Positions 8,712 to 16,984 are shown, counted from the stretch's first letter. The stretch: DNA of 64,000 nt from Thiobacillus sp. UBA3361 (GCA_002360535.1 DEQR01000043.1:77946-141945); one strand, 5' to 3'. Numbers and translations are program-made. Notes: generated from the sequence alone by a model not told the origin.

Positions 8712-9397
8712 GCCGGGCAGCGGCACCGACTCCGGCCCCCGAGGGGGACGTCGTCGGATTCGACCGGATCGGGCTCGGCATCGGCAGCATGCTGAGGCTC
8801 CATGCCCAGGAGCCGGATGCCCGCCACTACCATGTCCAACTCATCGGCCTGTATCGGGACAAGGGCTTCATCACCACCCTGCCCGTCTCGGGTGACAAGG
8901 AGCTGTGGATGACACCGGGCAGCACCTATGTCTTCCACGTCCTGGCCGGCACCCACGTGCATGCCTTTACCAGCCAGGTGATGATCGCCCGCGCCCACCC
9001 CTATCCCCACGTCCATTTCGAATACCCGGCCGGTATGCAGTCGCAGAAGGTGCGCAAGTCGCACAGGGTGCGCATGGCCCTGGATGTCCTGCTGAGCGGG
9101 ACGGGCGGCGCGGAACCGCAGGCCCGCGTGGTGGACCTCAGCCTGAATGGCGCGCTGCTTGAACTGGCGGCACCTGTTGAGGGCGACACCCTGCGGATGA
9201 CCCTGCCCATCCATCTGGACGAGGCGCAGAAAGACCTGTCCATCGAGGCGGCCATCCGCAACCGCGAGGCCCCCGGCAAGGCCGGCCGGCCCTGGCGCAT
9301 CGGCGTGGAATTCGGGGATATCTCCGAACAGGACCGCCTGCTGCTGCACTATTTCATCGACCACACGCGGGCCGCGTCCTGCCCCCTGGGTACCTAG
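8708..9397 (+). CDS. YcgR-like PilZ domain c-di-GMP effector
   Basis: A 229-residue cytoplasmic protein with an N-terminal YcgR-type (PilZN) barrel, about residues 20-110, and a C-terminal PilZ domain. Both c-di-GMP-binding elements are intact: RKSHR (RxxxR, residues 116-120) and DLSLNG ([D/N]xSxxG, residues 143-148). YcgR proteins slow the flagellar motor or control surface attachment when c-di-GMP is bound. The ATG at 8708 overlaps the preceding gene (ATGA). No flagellar genes are in the window, so the target is open. Confidence 0.88.
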   Translation: MSRAAAPTPAPEGDVVGFDRIGLGIGSMLRLHAQEPDARHYHVQLIGLYRDKGFITTLPVSGDKELWMTPGSTYVFHVLAGTHVHAFTSQVMIARAHPYPHVHFEYPAGMQSQKVRKSHRVRMALDVLLSGTGGAEPQARVVDLSLNGALLELAAPVEGDTLRMTLPIHLDEAQKDLSIEAAIRNREAPGKAGRPWRIGVEFGDISEQDRLLLHYFIDHTRAASCPLGT

Positions 9398-9526
9398 CGC
9401 ATCGGGAGAGCGCGCTGCCTCCATGTACGCCGGCGACGAACACCGGCACAATGCGGTCATGTCCGCGATCGCCCACCGGCCCGCGGTCTGCCCACAGCTA
9501 TAAACCGATGGATGAAGGAGATCGAC

Positions 9527-10246
9527 ATGAACATGCACCCCCTGTACCTGGGCGCCGTCCTGGCCGCCTGCTGCGGCACCGCCCTGGCCGATGCGGCCGC
9601 CCCCGCCTCCGAGCCAATGCCGGCCAACAACACCGAATGGGTCGGCTACCTATCCGACTTCACACGCAACGCGGAAATGCTGGTCGATCCGAGAAAATTC
9701 GTCGGCGCCCTGTCCGCGGTCACCGAGCCGGGCTTCGTCATCGCCGCCCTGAACGCCATGATGGACCCGAACCTGTACATGAAGTCCATGGCCACCCTGG
9801 CGGACCCCAAGGCCTATGAGAACTACGCCCGCACCATGGACCCCGTCATGGCCATGAACTGGACCCAGGCCATGCTGGACCCCAAGTTCTACGAGGCCGT
9901 GACCACCGTCATGACCGACCCTGGCAAGATGATGCGCTGGATGATGGCCCCCCTGGACCCGCAGGTGGTGGGCGCGCTGCTCAATGCGCTGAACCCGAAT
10001 ACCTATGCCAAGTGGGCCGCCGCACCGATGGACCCGCGGCTGGTGAACATGGCCGTGACGCCCTTCAACCCCAACTGGTATGGCGCGTGGGCCGGGACGA
10101 TGGCCAACCCCCGCTCCTATGGGCCGACGGTGGGCGCCTTCATGCAGCCGGCCTACCCGGCCATGCCCATGCCCGCCGCGCCGATGCCGAATCCGATGCT
10201 GGTGCCCTACCCCTTTCCGGTTATGCCCACGCCGGCCATGCGCTGA
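9527..10246 (+). CDS. Exported Asp-Pro repeat protein, unknown function
   Basis: A 239-residue protein with a Sec signal peptide (about residues 1-22, cut after TALA). From about residue 50 it consists of roughly twelve tandem 12-14-residue units of the form [D/N]Pxx[Y/F]xxxxxxM/L, for example DPNLYMKSMATLA, DPKFYEAVTTVMT, NPNWYGAWAGTMA. The C-terminal 40 residues are Pro/Met-rich (PAYPAMPMPAAPMPNPM). AAGGAG sits 6 bases before the ATG at 9527, which decides the start. I do not recognise a described fold; the regular period suggests a solenoid or amphipathic helical stack in the periplasm or outside the cell. Confidence 0.75.
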   Translation: MNMHPLYLGAVLAACCGTALADAAAPASEPMPANNTEWVGYLSDFTRNAEMLVDPRKFVGALSAVTEPGFVIAALNAMMDPNLYMKSMATLADPKAYENYARTMDPVMAMNWTQAMLDPKFYEAVTTVMTDPGKMMRWMMAPLDPQVVGALLNALNPNTYAKWAAAPMDPRLVNMAVTPFNPNWYGAWAGTMANPRSYGPTVGAFMQPAYPAMPMPAAPMPNPMLVPYPFPVMPTPAMR

Positions 10247-10270
10247 GAACCGCCCCGGGCGTGACCGACC

Positions 10271-10888
10271 TCATTCGGAGGACTCGCCCGGGCTGAGAAA
10301 CAGCAGCTGCTCCAGGCGCCGGCCGGCCTTTTCCTCGATGCGGAAACGGGCCAGGGAGGCGGCGCCCACCTGGAGGCGATAGCTGTGCCCCAGGGGCATG
10401 CCCAGCACGCGGCCCACGACCATGCGGATGACGCCGGCATGGGCCACCACCAGCACATGCCCGCCCACGTGGGTTGCCACCACGTCGTCGAAAGCTGCGC
10501 CGACCCGATCGGAAAAGGCCTGCAGCGGCTCGGCGCCCTCCGGACGGTGGGCGAGGGGGTCGCGCTTGAAATCGAACACGATGTCCGGGTCCGCCTCCCG
10601 CAGCTCTGCCGGGCTGCGACCCTCCCACTCGCCGAAACCCACCTCGCGCAGACGCTCGTCATGGCTGACCGGCAATTTGCGATGTTCCCCCAACCAGTCG
10701 GCGAATTCCCGGCAGCGCGCCATGGGCGAACTGACGATGGCGTTCCAGTGGTGATGGTGGCGCACCGCGTCGCGCATCTGCCGCCAGCCCTTGTCGCTCA
10801 GCGGATCGTCGATCTGGCCGCGATATCTGCGGCCGCCCACCGGCGCCCCGTGGCGCATGAAATCCACCAGGGTGTAGGTGGCGCTCAT
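10271..10888 (-). CDS. Histidine phosphatase family protein
   Basis: A 205-residue phosphoglycerate-mutase-like phosphatase. The N-terminal RHGAP motif provides the catalytic His, and VVAHAGVIRM supplies the second His. Acid residues in REVGFGEWEGR fit the family pattern shared with alpha-ribazole phosphatase and other small-molecule phosphatases. The substrate is not evident. Its ATG overlaps the stop of the ParA-like gene (ATGA at 10885-10888), making it the last gene of an arsC-ParA-phosphatase operon. Confidence 0.87.
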   Translation of the reverse strand: MSATYTLVDFMRHGAPVGGRRYRGQIDDPLSDKGWRQMRDAVRHHHHWNAIVSSPMARCREFADWLGEHRKLPVSHDERLREVGFGEWEGRSPAELREADPDIVFDFKRDPLAHRPEGAEPLQAFSDRVGAAFDDVVATHVGGHVLVVAHAGVIRMVVGRVLGMPLGHSYRLQVGAASLARFRIEEKAGRRLEQLLFLSPGESSE

Positions 10889-11538
10889 GACGCCTCCAGG
10901 ATTTCCACCACCTCCCGGCCCAGGGCCTGCACCTCCATGAGGGCAATCGCGGCGCGGCTGCCCAGGCGGGTGGGGGTGGCGCCCATGGCGGCGCACTCCC
11001 GGTAGGCGGTGCGCTGCTTGAGCTGGGCAGCCAGCAGAGGGATGCCAAACTCCGGCAGCAGGGCCAGCACCTCTCGGGCCAGCACGGTGTTGAGCTGTAC
11101 CTGGTTGACCACGATGCGCGCCTCCAGGGCCGGGTTCCTGTGGCGCGCCTGGGCGATGGCCTCACGGATCTTCAGGCTGGCCCACAAATCCAGCGGCGAG
11201 GGGATCACCGGCACCAGGGCCAGGTGGGCCAGGCGCAGGGCGCTCTCGGTGACCGGCGCGGCGGCATGAGGAGGACTGTCGATGACGATGTAGTCATAGT
11301 CCTCCAGGCGCTTGCGCAGGCGCTTGTGCAGCTTGCCTTCCTCGTCCGACAGGTCTTCCACCTCGGCCGGGAAGCCCTCGCCGGCGGTGGCCCAGCGCAG
11401 GGCCGTGTTCTGGGGGTCGGCATCGGCCACCAGGACCCGCGCGCCGGACTCGGCCAATGCACCGGCCAGCAGCATGGCCAGGGTGGATTTGCCGGCCCCC
11501 CCTTTCTGGTTGACCACCGCGATCACCCGCGCGCTCAT
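10885..11538 (-). CDS. ParA/MinD-family ATPase without ParB
   Basis: A 217-residue Walker-type partition ATPase. The deviant Walker A KGGAGKST (about residues 12-19) follows the N-terminal strand VIAVVNQ, and the Walker B region is YDYIVIDSPP. The family uses ATP-dependent DNA or membrane binding to position cargo. No parB-like gene is nearby, so this orphan probably positions something other than a plasmid, or has another role. The start at 11538 is supported by a 4-base ATGA overlap with the upstream arsC-like gene; a longer frame would begin inside that gene. Confidence 0.87.
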   Translation of the reverse strand: MSARVIAVVNQKGGAGKSTLAMLLAGALAESGARVLVADADPQNTALRWATAGEGFPAEVEDLSDEEGKLHKRLRKRLEDYDYIVIDSPPHAAAPVTESALRLAHLALVPVIPSPLDLWASLKIREAIAQARHRNPALEARIVVNQVQLNTVLAREVLALLPEFGIPLLAAQLKQRTAYRECAAMGATPTRLGSRAAIALMEVQALGREVVEILEAS

Positions 11539-12035
11539 GCTGTTGTTCCCCCAGCCCACTGGGCATGGGTATCCAGTACCAGACGGTCCAGGCTGCCGTC
11601 GGACAGCCGGATCAGGAAATGGATGCGTTCGGACAACTCGCGGAACTCCTGCTGGAAGACACGCCGCCGCCGCGACTCGTCACCACCGGCCAGCAGCGGG
11701 TCGGAGAAGCGCCAGTGGGCGGTGGCCGGGTGGCCGGGCCAAGCCGGGCAGGCCTCGTCGGCGCTGGCGTCGCACAGGGTGATGATCAGGTCCATGGCCG
11801 GCGCGCCGGCCTGGGCGAACTCGTCCCAGGCCTTGGATCGCAGGGTCTCGACGGGGTAGCCCACGCCGCGGGCCAGTTCCAGCACCAGCGGGTCCACCCG
11901 CCCGAGGGGTTCGCTGCCCGCGCTGTAGGCGCGAAAGCGGCCGTGCGCCTCGCTGTTGAGGATCACCTCGGCCATGATGGAGCGCGCCGCGTTGTGGGCG
12001 CAGAGAAACAGCACGTTGTAGGTCTTTTCGTTCAT
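11535..12035 (-). CDS. Low-molecular-weight phosphatase / ArsC-type arsenate reductase
   Basis: A 166-residue LMW protein-tyrosine-phosphatase fold protein. The P-loop CAHNAARS (Cys12 to Arg18, CX5R) near the N-terminus and the downstream DLIITLCDASADEACP match ArsC-type arsenate reductases, which reduce arsenate to arsenite with thioredoxin or a related donor. Conserved cysteines occur in LCDASADEACP. No arsR, arsB or acr3 is adjacent; instead it is coupled to a ParA-like and a phosphatase gene. Arsenate reductase is the better guess, with protein phosphatase as the alternative. Confidence 0.8.
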   Translation of the reverse strand: MNEKTYNVLFLCAHNAARSIMAEVILNSEAHGRFRAYSAGSEPLGRVDPLVLELARGVGYPVETLRSKAWDEFAQAGAPAMDLIITLCDASADEACPAWPGHPATAHWRFSDPLLAGGDESRRRRVFQQEFRELSERIHFLIRLSDGSLDRLVLDTHAQWAGGTTA

Positions 12036-12066
12036 GGGTACGGCACCGCGTAAGGCCCGGAGACTA

Positions 12067-13518
12067 TCAGAGCATCTGCTTGCCGTGCCACTGGGCCGAC
12101 GGCAGGCCGCGCACCCTGCAGCCGTCACGCACCGCGTAAAGGAATTCGGCCGGACCCACCGCATAGACGTCGTGTCCGGACAAGTCGGGATGGGCCTCCA
12201 GCATGGCGTTCGCCGCCCCGGTTATACCGCCGTCCAGCTTCAGGGGCCGATAGAAGAAATTGTCGTAAGCATCGGCCCAGGAGCGGCACAGGTTGTCGCG
12301 GTAGTGGCCCAGCTCGTCGGCTATCCAATAAAGATGCATGGTCTCCGCCCGTTCCAGCGACATGGCGTGCTGCACCAGGCTCTTGATGGGCGCGAAACCG
12401 TCGTCCCAGGCAACGAAGATCACCGGCCGGCTCGATTCCAGGACATAGACGAAGCTGCCGTGCGGGCCGTCGATGACCACCGTGTCTTCCTTGGCCAGCT
12501 CGTTGAACACCTTGCGCGAGAACGGCCGGTTGTCGCGGCGGATGTGCAGAGTGAGCTGGCGATCCTCGCAGGGGCAACTGGCAACGAAATATTCGGCGCT
12601 CACCCCGTCGATGTTCAGGGTCACCGATTGCCCGGCCAGGAAGCGCAGGCGCTGGCTGCGCGGCGTGGTCAGGTGCAGGCCGCGCACCTGGTCGCTGATC
12701 TCCTCGACCGACTTCACCCGCGCCGGGATGTGTTGCGGCGGGATGTCCTCGGCGCCTGTCACGCCGGCCTCGATGACGATGTCGGTCACCGGCGCGTAGG
12801 AACAGAGCAGGAAGGCGCCGTTGGCCTTGTCCGCCTCGCTGAAATGGAAGTCGTGCGGATGCACCTTTTGCACCTGCCCGGAAACCAGCCGCGCCCGGCA
12901 CTCGCCGCAGTTGCCGTTGCTACAGCCGTAATTGAGGGGCAGACCGACACGCAGGGCCGCCTCCAGGATGGTGTCGTTGCCCTCCACGAAGAACTCGTGG
13001 CCCGAGGGCTGGACGGTGACGTGGGCCGACATGACACGCATGACGCTCTCCTGGGCCAGCAGCGCCTTGCCGCGCTCGGCCTCCTCGGGGGCTTCGTCCA
13101 GCTGTTGCTGAAGCCAAATCTTCAGGGATTCCAGGGCGTCGGCCGCCTCCGGGTCGGAATCGGCCAGGTAGTCCAGCTTGGTCTCCAGCCAGTCGAACAC
13201 CCGGTCGTAGTGCAGCAGCAGGGATTTTGCGGCGGCGAACTCCTTGCCCAGCTCGAACAGGCGCTCGGCCAGCACCTCCTTGTCGGGCAGGGCGCGCTCG
13301 AAGATGCGCTTGCCGAAGGCCTTCTCCTTGATCTCCTGGACGCGCCGGTAATCCCCCTCCTCCTCCCAGCTCACGTCGGGGAACACGCGCAGCAACTCGT
13401 CCAGTTCGACGAAGCCGTCGAAGGTGGCGATCTCGCCGTTGCGGATCATGTGTTGCAGCGACGATCGGGACAGACCCACCAGACGCGCGACGCGGGACAG
13501 AGGCAGCTTGTGCGACAT
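12067..13518 (-). CDS. HTH - [2Fe-2S] ferredoxin - flavin reductase fusion protein
   Basis: A 483-residue cytoplasmic protein with three parts. Residues 1-50 (LSRVARLVGLSRSSLQHMIRNGEI) look like a helix-turn-helix. Residues 55-160 are a charged helical linker. Residues 165-245 are a plant-type ferredoxin with ligands Cys199, Cys204, Cys207 (CSNGNCGEC) and Cys239. Residues 250-483 are an FAD/NAD(P)H-binding reductase module like CDP-6-deoxy-glucoseen reductase or phenol hydroxylase reductase. The start at 13518 is the first Met before the HTH. It may be a redox-responsive DNA-binding protein or a reductase with a protein-docking domain; no oxygenase gene is nearby. Confidence 0.82.
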   Translation of the reverse strand: MSHKLPLSRVARLVGLSRSSLQHMIRNGEIATFDGFVELDELLRVFPDVSWEEEGDYRRVQEIKEKAFGKRIFERALPDKEVLAERLFELGKEFAAAKSLLLHYDRVFDWLETKLDYLADSDPEAADALESLKIWLQQQLDEAPEEAERGKALLAQESVMRVMSAHVTVQPSGHEFFVEGNDTILEAALRVGLPLNYGCSNGNCGECRARLVSGQVQKVHPHDFHFSEADKANGAFLLCSYAPVTDIVIEAGVTGAEDIPPQHIPARVKSVEEISDQVRGLHLTTPRSQRLRFLAGQSVTLNIDGVSAEYFVASCPCEDRQLTLHIRRDNRPFSRKVFNELAKEDTVVIDGPHGSFVYVLESSRPVIFVAWDDGFAPIKSLVQHAMSLERAETMHLYWIADELGHYRDNLCRSWADAYDNFFYRPLKLDGGITGAANAMLEAHPDLSGHDVYAVGPAEFLYAVRDGCRVRGLPSAQWHGKQML

Positions 13519-13591
13519 GGGCGGATGATAGCCGGGGCCAGGCGGCAAACCAACCGGGCGGCGCCTATTTCCGGTCCGGCAGCGGGCCAAC

Positions 13592-13613
13592 AAAAAGCGC
13601 GGACTGGCCGCGC
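13592..13613 (-). terminator. Terminator after the metal-associated-like gene
   Basis: A 6-bp GC stem GCGCGG / CCGCGC with a 5-base loop, followed on the minus strand by TTTTT. It lies 28 bases beyond the stop of the small gene at 13641 and ahead of the HTH-flavoprotein gene. Confidence 0.6.
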
Positions 13614-13640
13614 CGGAAAATCAAACCTGATCTGCCGTGT

Positions 13641-13874
13641 TTACCAGCCGATAGCCTCGGCCCGGATACCGCGCGCCCGGATTTGGTCCACCAGTTCGTG
13701 GGCCTGGGCGCAGTCCGAATCGTAGCTGACCATGATCAGGTGGGACGCGCTCTCGGAAACGCAGGCGCCACACACGCAGGCATTGCCGCCGAGGGCGTCG
13801 GCTAGGGATGCCATGTCGCTCCCCGACAGGCTGTCATCCACATGGATCATGAAATCGCTGATGGCTTGGTTCAT
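13641..13874 (-). CDS. Small heavy-metal-associated-like protein
   Basis: A 77-residue soluble protein with a beta-alpha-beta-beta-alpha-beta look reminiscent of the HMA/ferredoxin-like fold (MIHVDDSLSG...HLIMVSYDSDCAQAHELVDQI). Instead of the usual GMxCxxC loop it has CVCGACV (about residues 33-39), which could bind a metal. A GAGGAGGCC Shine-Dalgarno-like sequence precedes the ATG. The family is a common but poorly described group of small proteins; metal binding is inference. Confidence 0.68.
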   Translation of the reverse strand: MNQAISDFMIHVDDSLSGSDMASLADALGGNACVCGACVSESASHLIMVSYDSDCAQAHELVDQIRARGIRAEAIGW

Positions 13875-13983
13875 GGGGGCCTCCTCTCATCGATGAAAAG
13901 TGACTGAGTCCGGCCCCGTGGGGTTTGGGACTCATTCCCATTCATAGCCGAAATTCAGGCTACCGCAAGCAGCGCCCCTTTCC

Positions 13984-14841
13984 TCATGCCCCGGTCATCA
14001 TCGCCCTCGCCCGCACCAACCGCCCGTCCCGGTAATCGGCAAAGGCCTGCTCGACCTCCTGCCGGGTATTCATGACGAAGGGGCCATACTGAACCACCGG
14101 CTCACCCAGCGGCCGGCCGGACACCAGGATGAAGCGGGCACCCGCCGGACCGGCCACCACGCGTACCCCATCGCCCTCCCCCAGCACGGCCAGATGGTGC
14201 CGGAGCAGCCCCCCACCTTCGGTGTCCGCCTCACCATCGAAGACATAGATGAAGGCGCTATGATCGCCGGCCACCTCAGTCTCGAATGGCCGGCCCGCCG
14301 CCAGGCCGATATCCAGATAGCGCAAATCGGTATGCGGATCGTCGATGACACCCCGCCCTCCCCCGTACCCGCCCGCCAGCAGCCGTACCCTGACCCCATC
14401 CCCGGCCAGTTCGGGAACCGTCGCCGGGGAATACTCCTGATAGGCCGGATCGGCCATCTTCTCGGCAGCGGGCAGGTTGACCCACAGCTGGAAGCCGCGC
14501 ATCAGGCCATTGGCCTGGCGGGGCATCTCGGAATGGATGACGCCGCTGGCGGCCTTCATCCACTGTACGCCGCCGGCCACGAGATCGCCCCGGTTGCCCA
14601 TGCTGTCGCGGTGCTCCATATGGCCGTCCAGCATGTAGGTGACGGTGACGAAGCCGCGATGGGGATGTTCGGGAAATCCGGCGATGTATTCGTCCGGGTT
14701 GTCGCTGCCGAAGTGGTCGAGCATGAGGAAGGGGTCCAAATGCTTCAGGGCCGGGGTGCCGATGCTGCGATGCACGGTGACCCCCGCCCCCTCGGTGATG
14801 GCATGGGCCTGAACCAACTGACGGATGGAGCGGATGTTCAT
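13984..14841 (-). CDS. Pirin family protein
   Basis: A 285-residue bicupin. The N-terminal cupin holds the metal-binding pattern of pirins: DHFGSDNP, FPEHPHRGFVTVTY and the later SGVIHSEMP, supplying the His/His/His/Glu set. Bacterial pirins include quercetin 2,3-dioxygenases and regulators; specificity cannot be assigned. GAGGAGGTC upstream fixes the start at 14841. It appears monocistronic. Confidence 0.93.
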   Translation of the reverse strand: MNIRSIRQLVQAHAITEGAGVTVHRSIGTPALKHLDPFLMLDHFGSDNPDEYIAGFPEHPHRGFVTVTYMLDGHMEHRDSMGNRGDLVAGGVQWMKAASGVIHSEMPRQANGLMRGFQLWVNLPAAEKMADPAYQEYSPATVPELAGDGVRVRLLAGGYGGGRGVIDDPHTDLRYLDIGLAAGRPFETEVAGDHSAFIYVFDGEADTEGGGLLRHHLAVLGEGDGVRVVAGPAGARFILVSGRPLGEPVVQYGPFVMNTRQEVEQAFADYRDGRLVRARAMMTGA

Positions 14842-14922
14842 GCCGACCTCCTCTGTGGGACTCCGGCTATGACAGGACATCGGGCGACAGGGTTCGCAGG
14901 CCGGCAATGTCGCCGATTCAGT

Positions 14923-15480
14923 TCACCCCACCGTCGCTGGCGCCGGCCAATCCACCACGATCCACTCGCAGTTGCCGAGCCCACCGCGGGCCGCCTCTTC
15001 CACCGGCCGGCCGGCCAGGGCGGCGACAGCCAGGATGGGGTTCTCATGGGAGACGGCCAAGACCACGGCCTCGGGATGGCGCTGCACCGCGTCATCGAAA
15101 AACCAGCCCACCCGTGCCATCTCCTCCAGGAAAGACTCTCCTGCCGCCGGCCGGATACGCACGGGATCGGGGCGCACCAGGCCATTGAAGGCCTCCACCG
15201 GCTGTCCGTCCAGGCCCGAACGGCGTTCGTTCAGGCGCGGATCCAGGCGGAGCGGCAAGGCTGGGCCGAGGGTGGCGAGAATGATGTCTGCCGTCTGCCG
15301 GGCACGGAGGAATTGGGAGCTGTAGGCATGGGTAAAGGCCACCTCCCGCAACGCGGCCGCGGCGGACTCGGCCTGGTGGCAGCCTCGAAGTGTCAATGCC
15401 ACGGGGCGGTACGGATCGTCGTTGATGATGCCCGCCACATTGGCCTCGCTTTCGCCGTGGCGAACCAGATATATCCTCAT
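14923..15480 (-). CDS. Histidine phosphatase family protein
   Basis: A 185-residue phosphoglycerate-mutase-like protein with the catalytic LVRHGESEAN at its N-terminus, the second motif SSQFLRARQTADI, and a C-terminal AVSHENPI in place of the more usual GHG motif. It is a different subgroup from the phosphatase at 10271-10888. Substrate unknown. It sits downstream of a strong terminator that isolates it from the PEP-CTERM gene. Confidence 0.87.
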   Translation of the reverse strand: MRIYLVRHGESEANVAGIINDDPYRPVALTLRGCHQAESAAAALREVAFTHAYSSQFLRARQTADIILATLGPALPLRLDPRLNERRSGLDGQPVEAFNGLVRPDPVRIRPAAGESFLEEMARVGWFFDDAVQRHPEAVVLAVSHENPILAVAALAGRPVEEAARGGLGNCEWIVVDWPAPATVG

Positions 15481-15597
15481 TTCGCTGCCGATTCACCGTC
15501 CTGCAAGTCCGGCCCTATCGAGAAAGCCCGATGCCAGATACCGGCAAGACAGCCGGCGGCTTCGGAGAACTCCACCACATGCCCCGATGCCAGTCCG

Positions 15598-15625
15598 AAA
15601 AAAAGCCCCCGAGACGGGGGCTTTT
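15598..15625. terminator. Bidirectional rho-independent terminator
   Basis: A perfect 7-bp stem GCCCCCG / CGGGGGC with a 3-base loop, flanked by seven A on the left and TTTT on the right, so it can terminate in both directions. It lies 17 bases past the stop of the minus-strand PEP-CTERM gene and is most likely its terminator. Confidence 0.88.
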
Positions 15626-15641
15626 CGCGGGCTGGAAAGGG

Positions 15642-16598
15642 CTAAACCAACCTGCGGCGGGCGAAACCCAGGGCGCCCAGGGCGATACCCACAAGCGCCA
15701 GGGTGCCGGGTTCGGGCACGTCGCAATCGCCGTTGGGGCAGGGGATATCGACCGGTTCACCCATAATTTGGGCCGCGAAACGGATGGTCGTTTCTTGGCT
15801 TTCCGGTGTCCTTACGCCGGTACACCCAGCTAACGCACCTGCTGCAGTGCAGGCAGCATCTGTTAGCGGCTGAAGCAGGCCGTCCAGATCAAAAAAGCTC
15901 ATGACGTAATTCTGGAGACCATAAACCGCTCCCGCTCCATCGAGGTCATATTGGAATGGGAAGATCAGGTCAGACGGGTCGATCACGAAGATGTCCGAAC
16001 ATCCGGCCGTATCGATCCCCACACCAGGGGTACCGCCTCCCTGGCATTGCATGACACCATTCACCTGCACGCCTTCGTTCAATGTCTCCTGGAAGTTGAC
16101 TAGGTAGAGCAATGGCGGCAAAGCGGCACCGGGCTGGTTCGGAACATGGGGTTTCAAGGTCATGCTTGCCGCGATCGTGACCGAGTCCAGTTCCTCACTC
16201 GTATCCGTGATGACATAGTTCAGGTGGGTGACGTTGACGTTCTCAACCGCAACGCCATTGGTATTGAGGTAGGTCACGCTCGGGGCGGCGGGACCGGTGT
16301 CAAGACCACTTTGTAGTCCCGATGGATTCGGGTCGGGATCGAAAGGTCCAGAAGGCGTATAAGGGATCCCCCACCGCAAACTTTTTGGACTGAGAATTTG
16401 AATGTCTTCGCCCTGGACGATGGGAAGTGTGGGGGTTGGCAGAACAGTGAGGGGCAAGAAAACCAAATCAACCGTGACTTCCCATGTATCCACCAATCCA
16501 TTCAGTGCGGTGGCTTGTACATTTGGTGTGAATGCCACAGCGACTGCCCCTGCGAGGGCCAGCGCGGTGTTGTTGATACGCCTTATAGAATGCTTCAT
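15642..16598 (-). CDS. PEP-CTERM sorting-domain exported protein
   Basis: A 318-residue exported protein. It has a signal peptide (about residues 1-30, ending NVQATA), a beta-rich middle region with several Cys residues, and a C-terminal PEP-CTERM tripartite signal: VPEPGTLALVGIALGALG followed by FARRR. PEP-CTERM proteins are recognised by exosortase and released into the exopolysaccharide or biofilm matrix; the exosortase is not in this window. AAGGAG precedes the start at 16598. A candidate sigma-54 promoter lies about 60 bases upstream. The passenger domain is not recognised. Confidence 0.85.
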   Translation of the reverse strand: MKHSIRRINNTALALAGAVAVAFTPNVQATALNGLVDTWEVTVDLVFLPLTVLPTPTLPIVQGEDIQILSPKSLRWGIPYTPSGPFDPDPNPSGLQSGLDTGPAAPSVTYLNTNGVAVENVNVTHLNYVITDTSEELDSVTIAASMTLKPHVPNQPGAALPPLLYLVNFQETLNEGVQVNGVMQCQGGGTPGVGIDTAGCSDIFVIDPSDLIFPFQYDLDGAGAVYGLQNYVMSFFDLDGLLQPLTDAACTAAGALAGCTGVRTPESQETTIRFAAQIMGEPVDIPCPNGDCDVPEPGTLALVGIALGALGFARRRLV

Positions 16599-16984
16599 CT
16601 CTAACTCCTTCCTGGGTGAATCTCGCAGTACGGCATGCACTGGACTCCAACTCTTACTAGCAATATTCGCGCCCACTATTTTTATCTATATTTTTCATAA
16701 CTTTAGTGAAAATTATTAGGTTGGTCTGAAAATGATTGTAAGGATTTCCGACAAATGCTGATATGTCATCAGGATTCCATCGTTAGGCAGCAACGATTCT
16801 CCATCCGACGTCTTCTACAGACTAGGCGGGCATATCCTGGTCAGCGTCAGGTGATTAGAAAAGAGAAAAAGCATTTTGATGCTGTGTTGTGTGACTGTCC
16901 GGAAATTGAACACCCGAGCACAATTAGTCACTTCATGTGCACCTTTGAAACGGGCCATCCCCTGGCCAAGGGTTAGTTAATCCC
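16599..16984. other. AT-richer intergenic region between PEP-CTERM gene and recJ
   Basis: This 386-base divergent interval is noticeably more AT-rich than its neighbours (for example the stretch around 16675-16745). It contains the candidate sigma-54 promoter of the PEP-CTERM gene and must contain the recJ promoter. A 73-codon plus frame at 16755-16976 lacks a Shine-Dalgarno and any recognisable domain and is not called. Confidence 0.6.
16659..16674 (-). promoter_or_regulatory. Candidate sigma-54 (RpoN) promoter of the PEP-CTERM gene
   Basis: Read on the minus strand, the site is GGGCGCGAATATTGCT, against the RpoN consensus TGGCACGN4TTGCW. The invariant GG and GC are exactly 10 bases apart, the -12 TTGCT is perfect, and two positions of the -24 element differ. 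It would start transcription near 16648, giving a 5' leader of about 50 bases before the ATG at 16598. RpoN control of PEP-CTERM genes is known from other floc-forming betaproteobacteria. Confidence 0.55.

Noticed and set aside
10885..11538. Plasmid or chromosome partition locus
   Set aside because: The ParA-like protein has no ParB partner or parS-like repeats nearby, and it is coupled to phosphatase genes.
16755..16976. A 73-codon plus-strand frame before recJ
   Set aside because: No ribosome site or domain; probably the recJ leader region.
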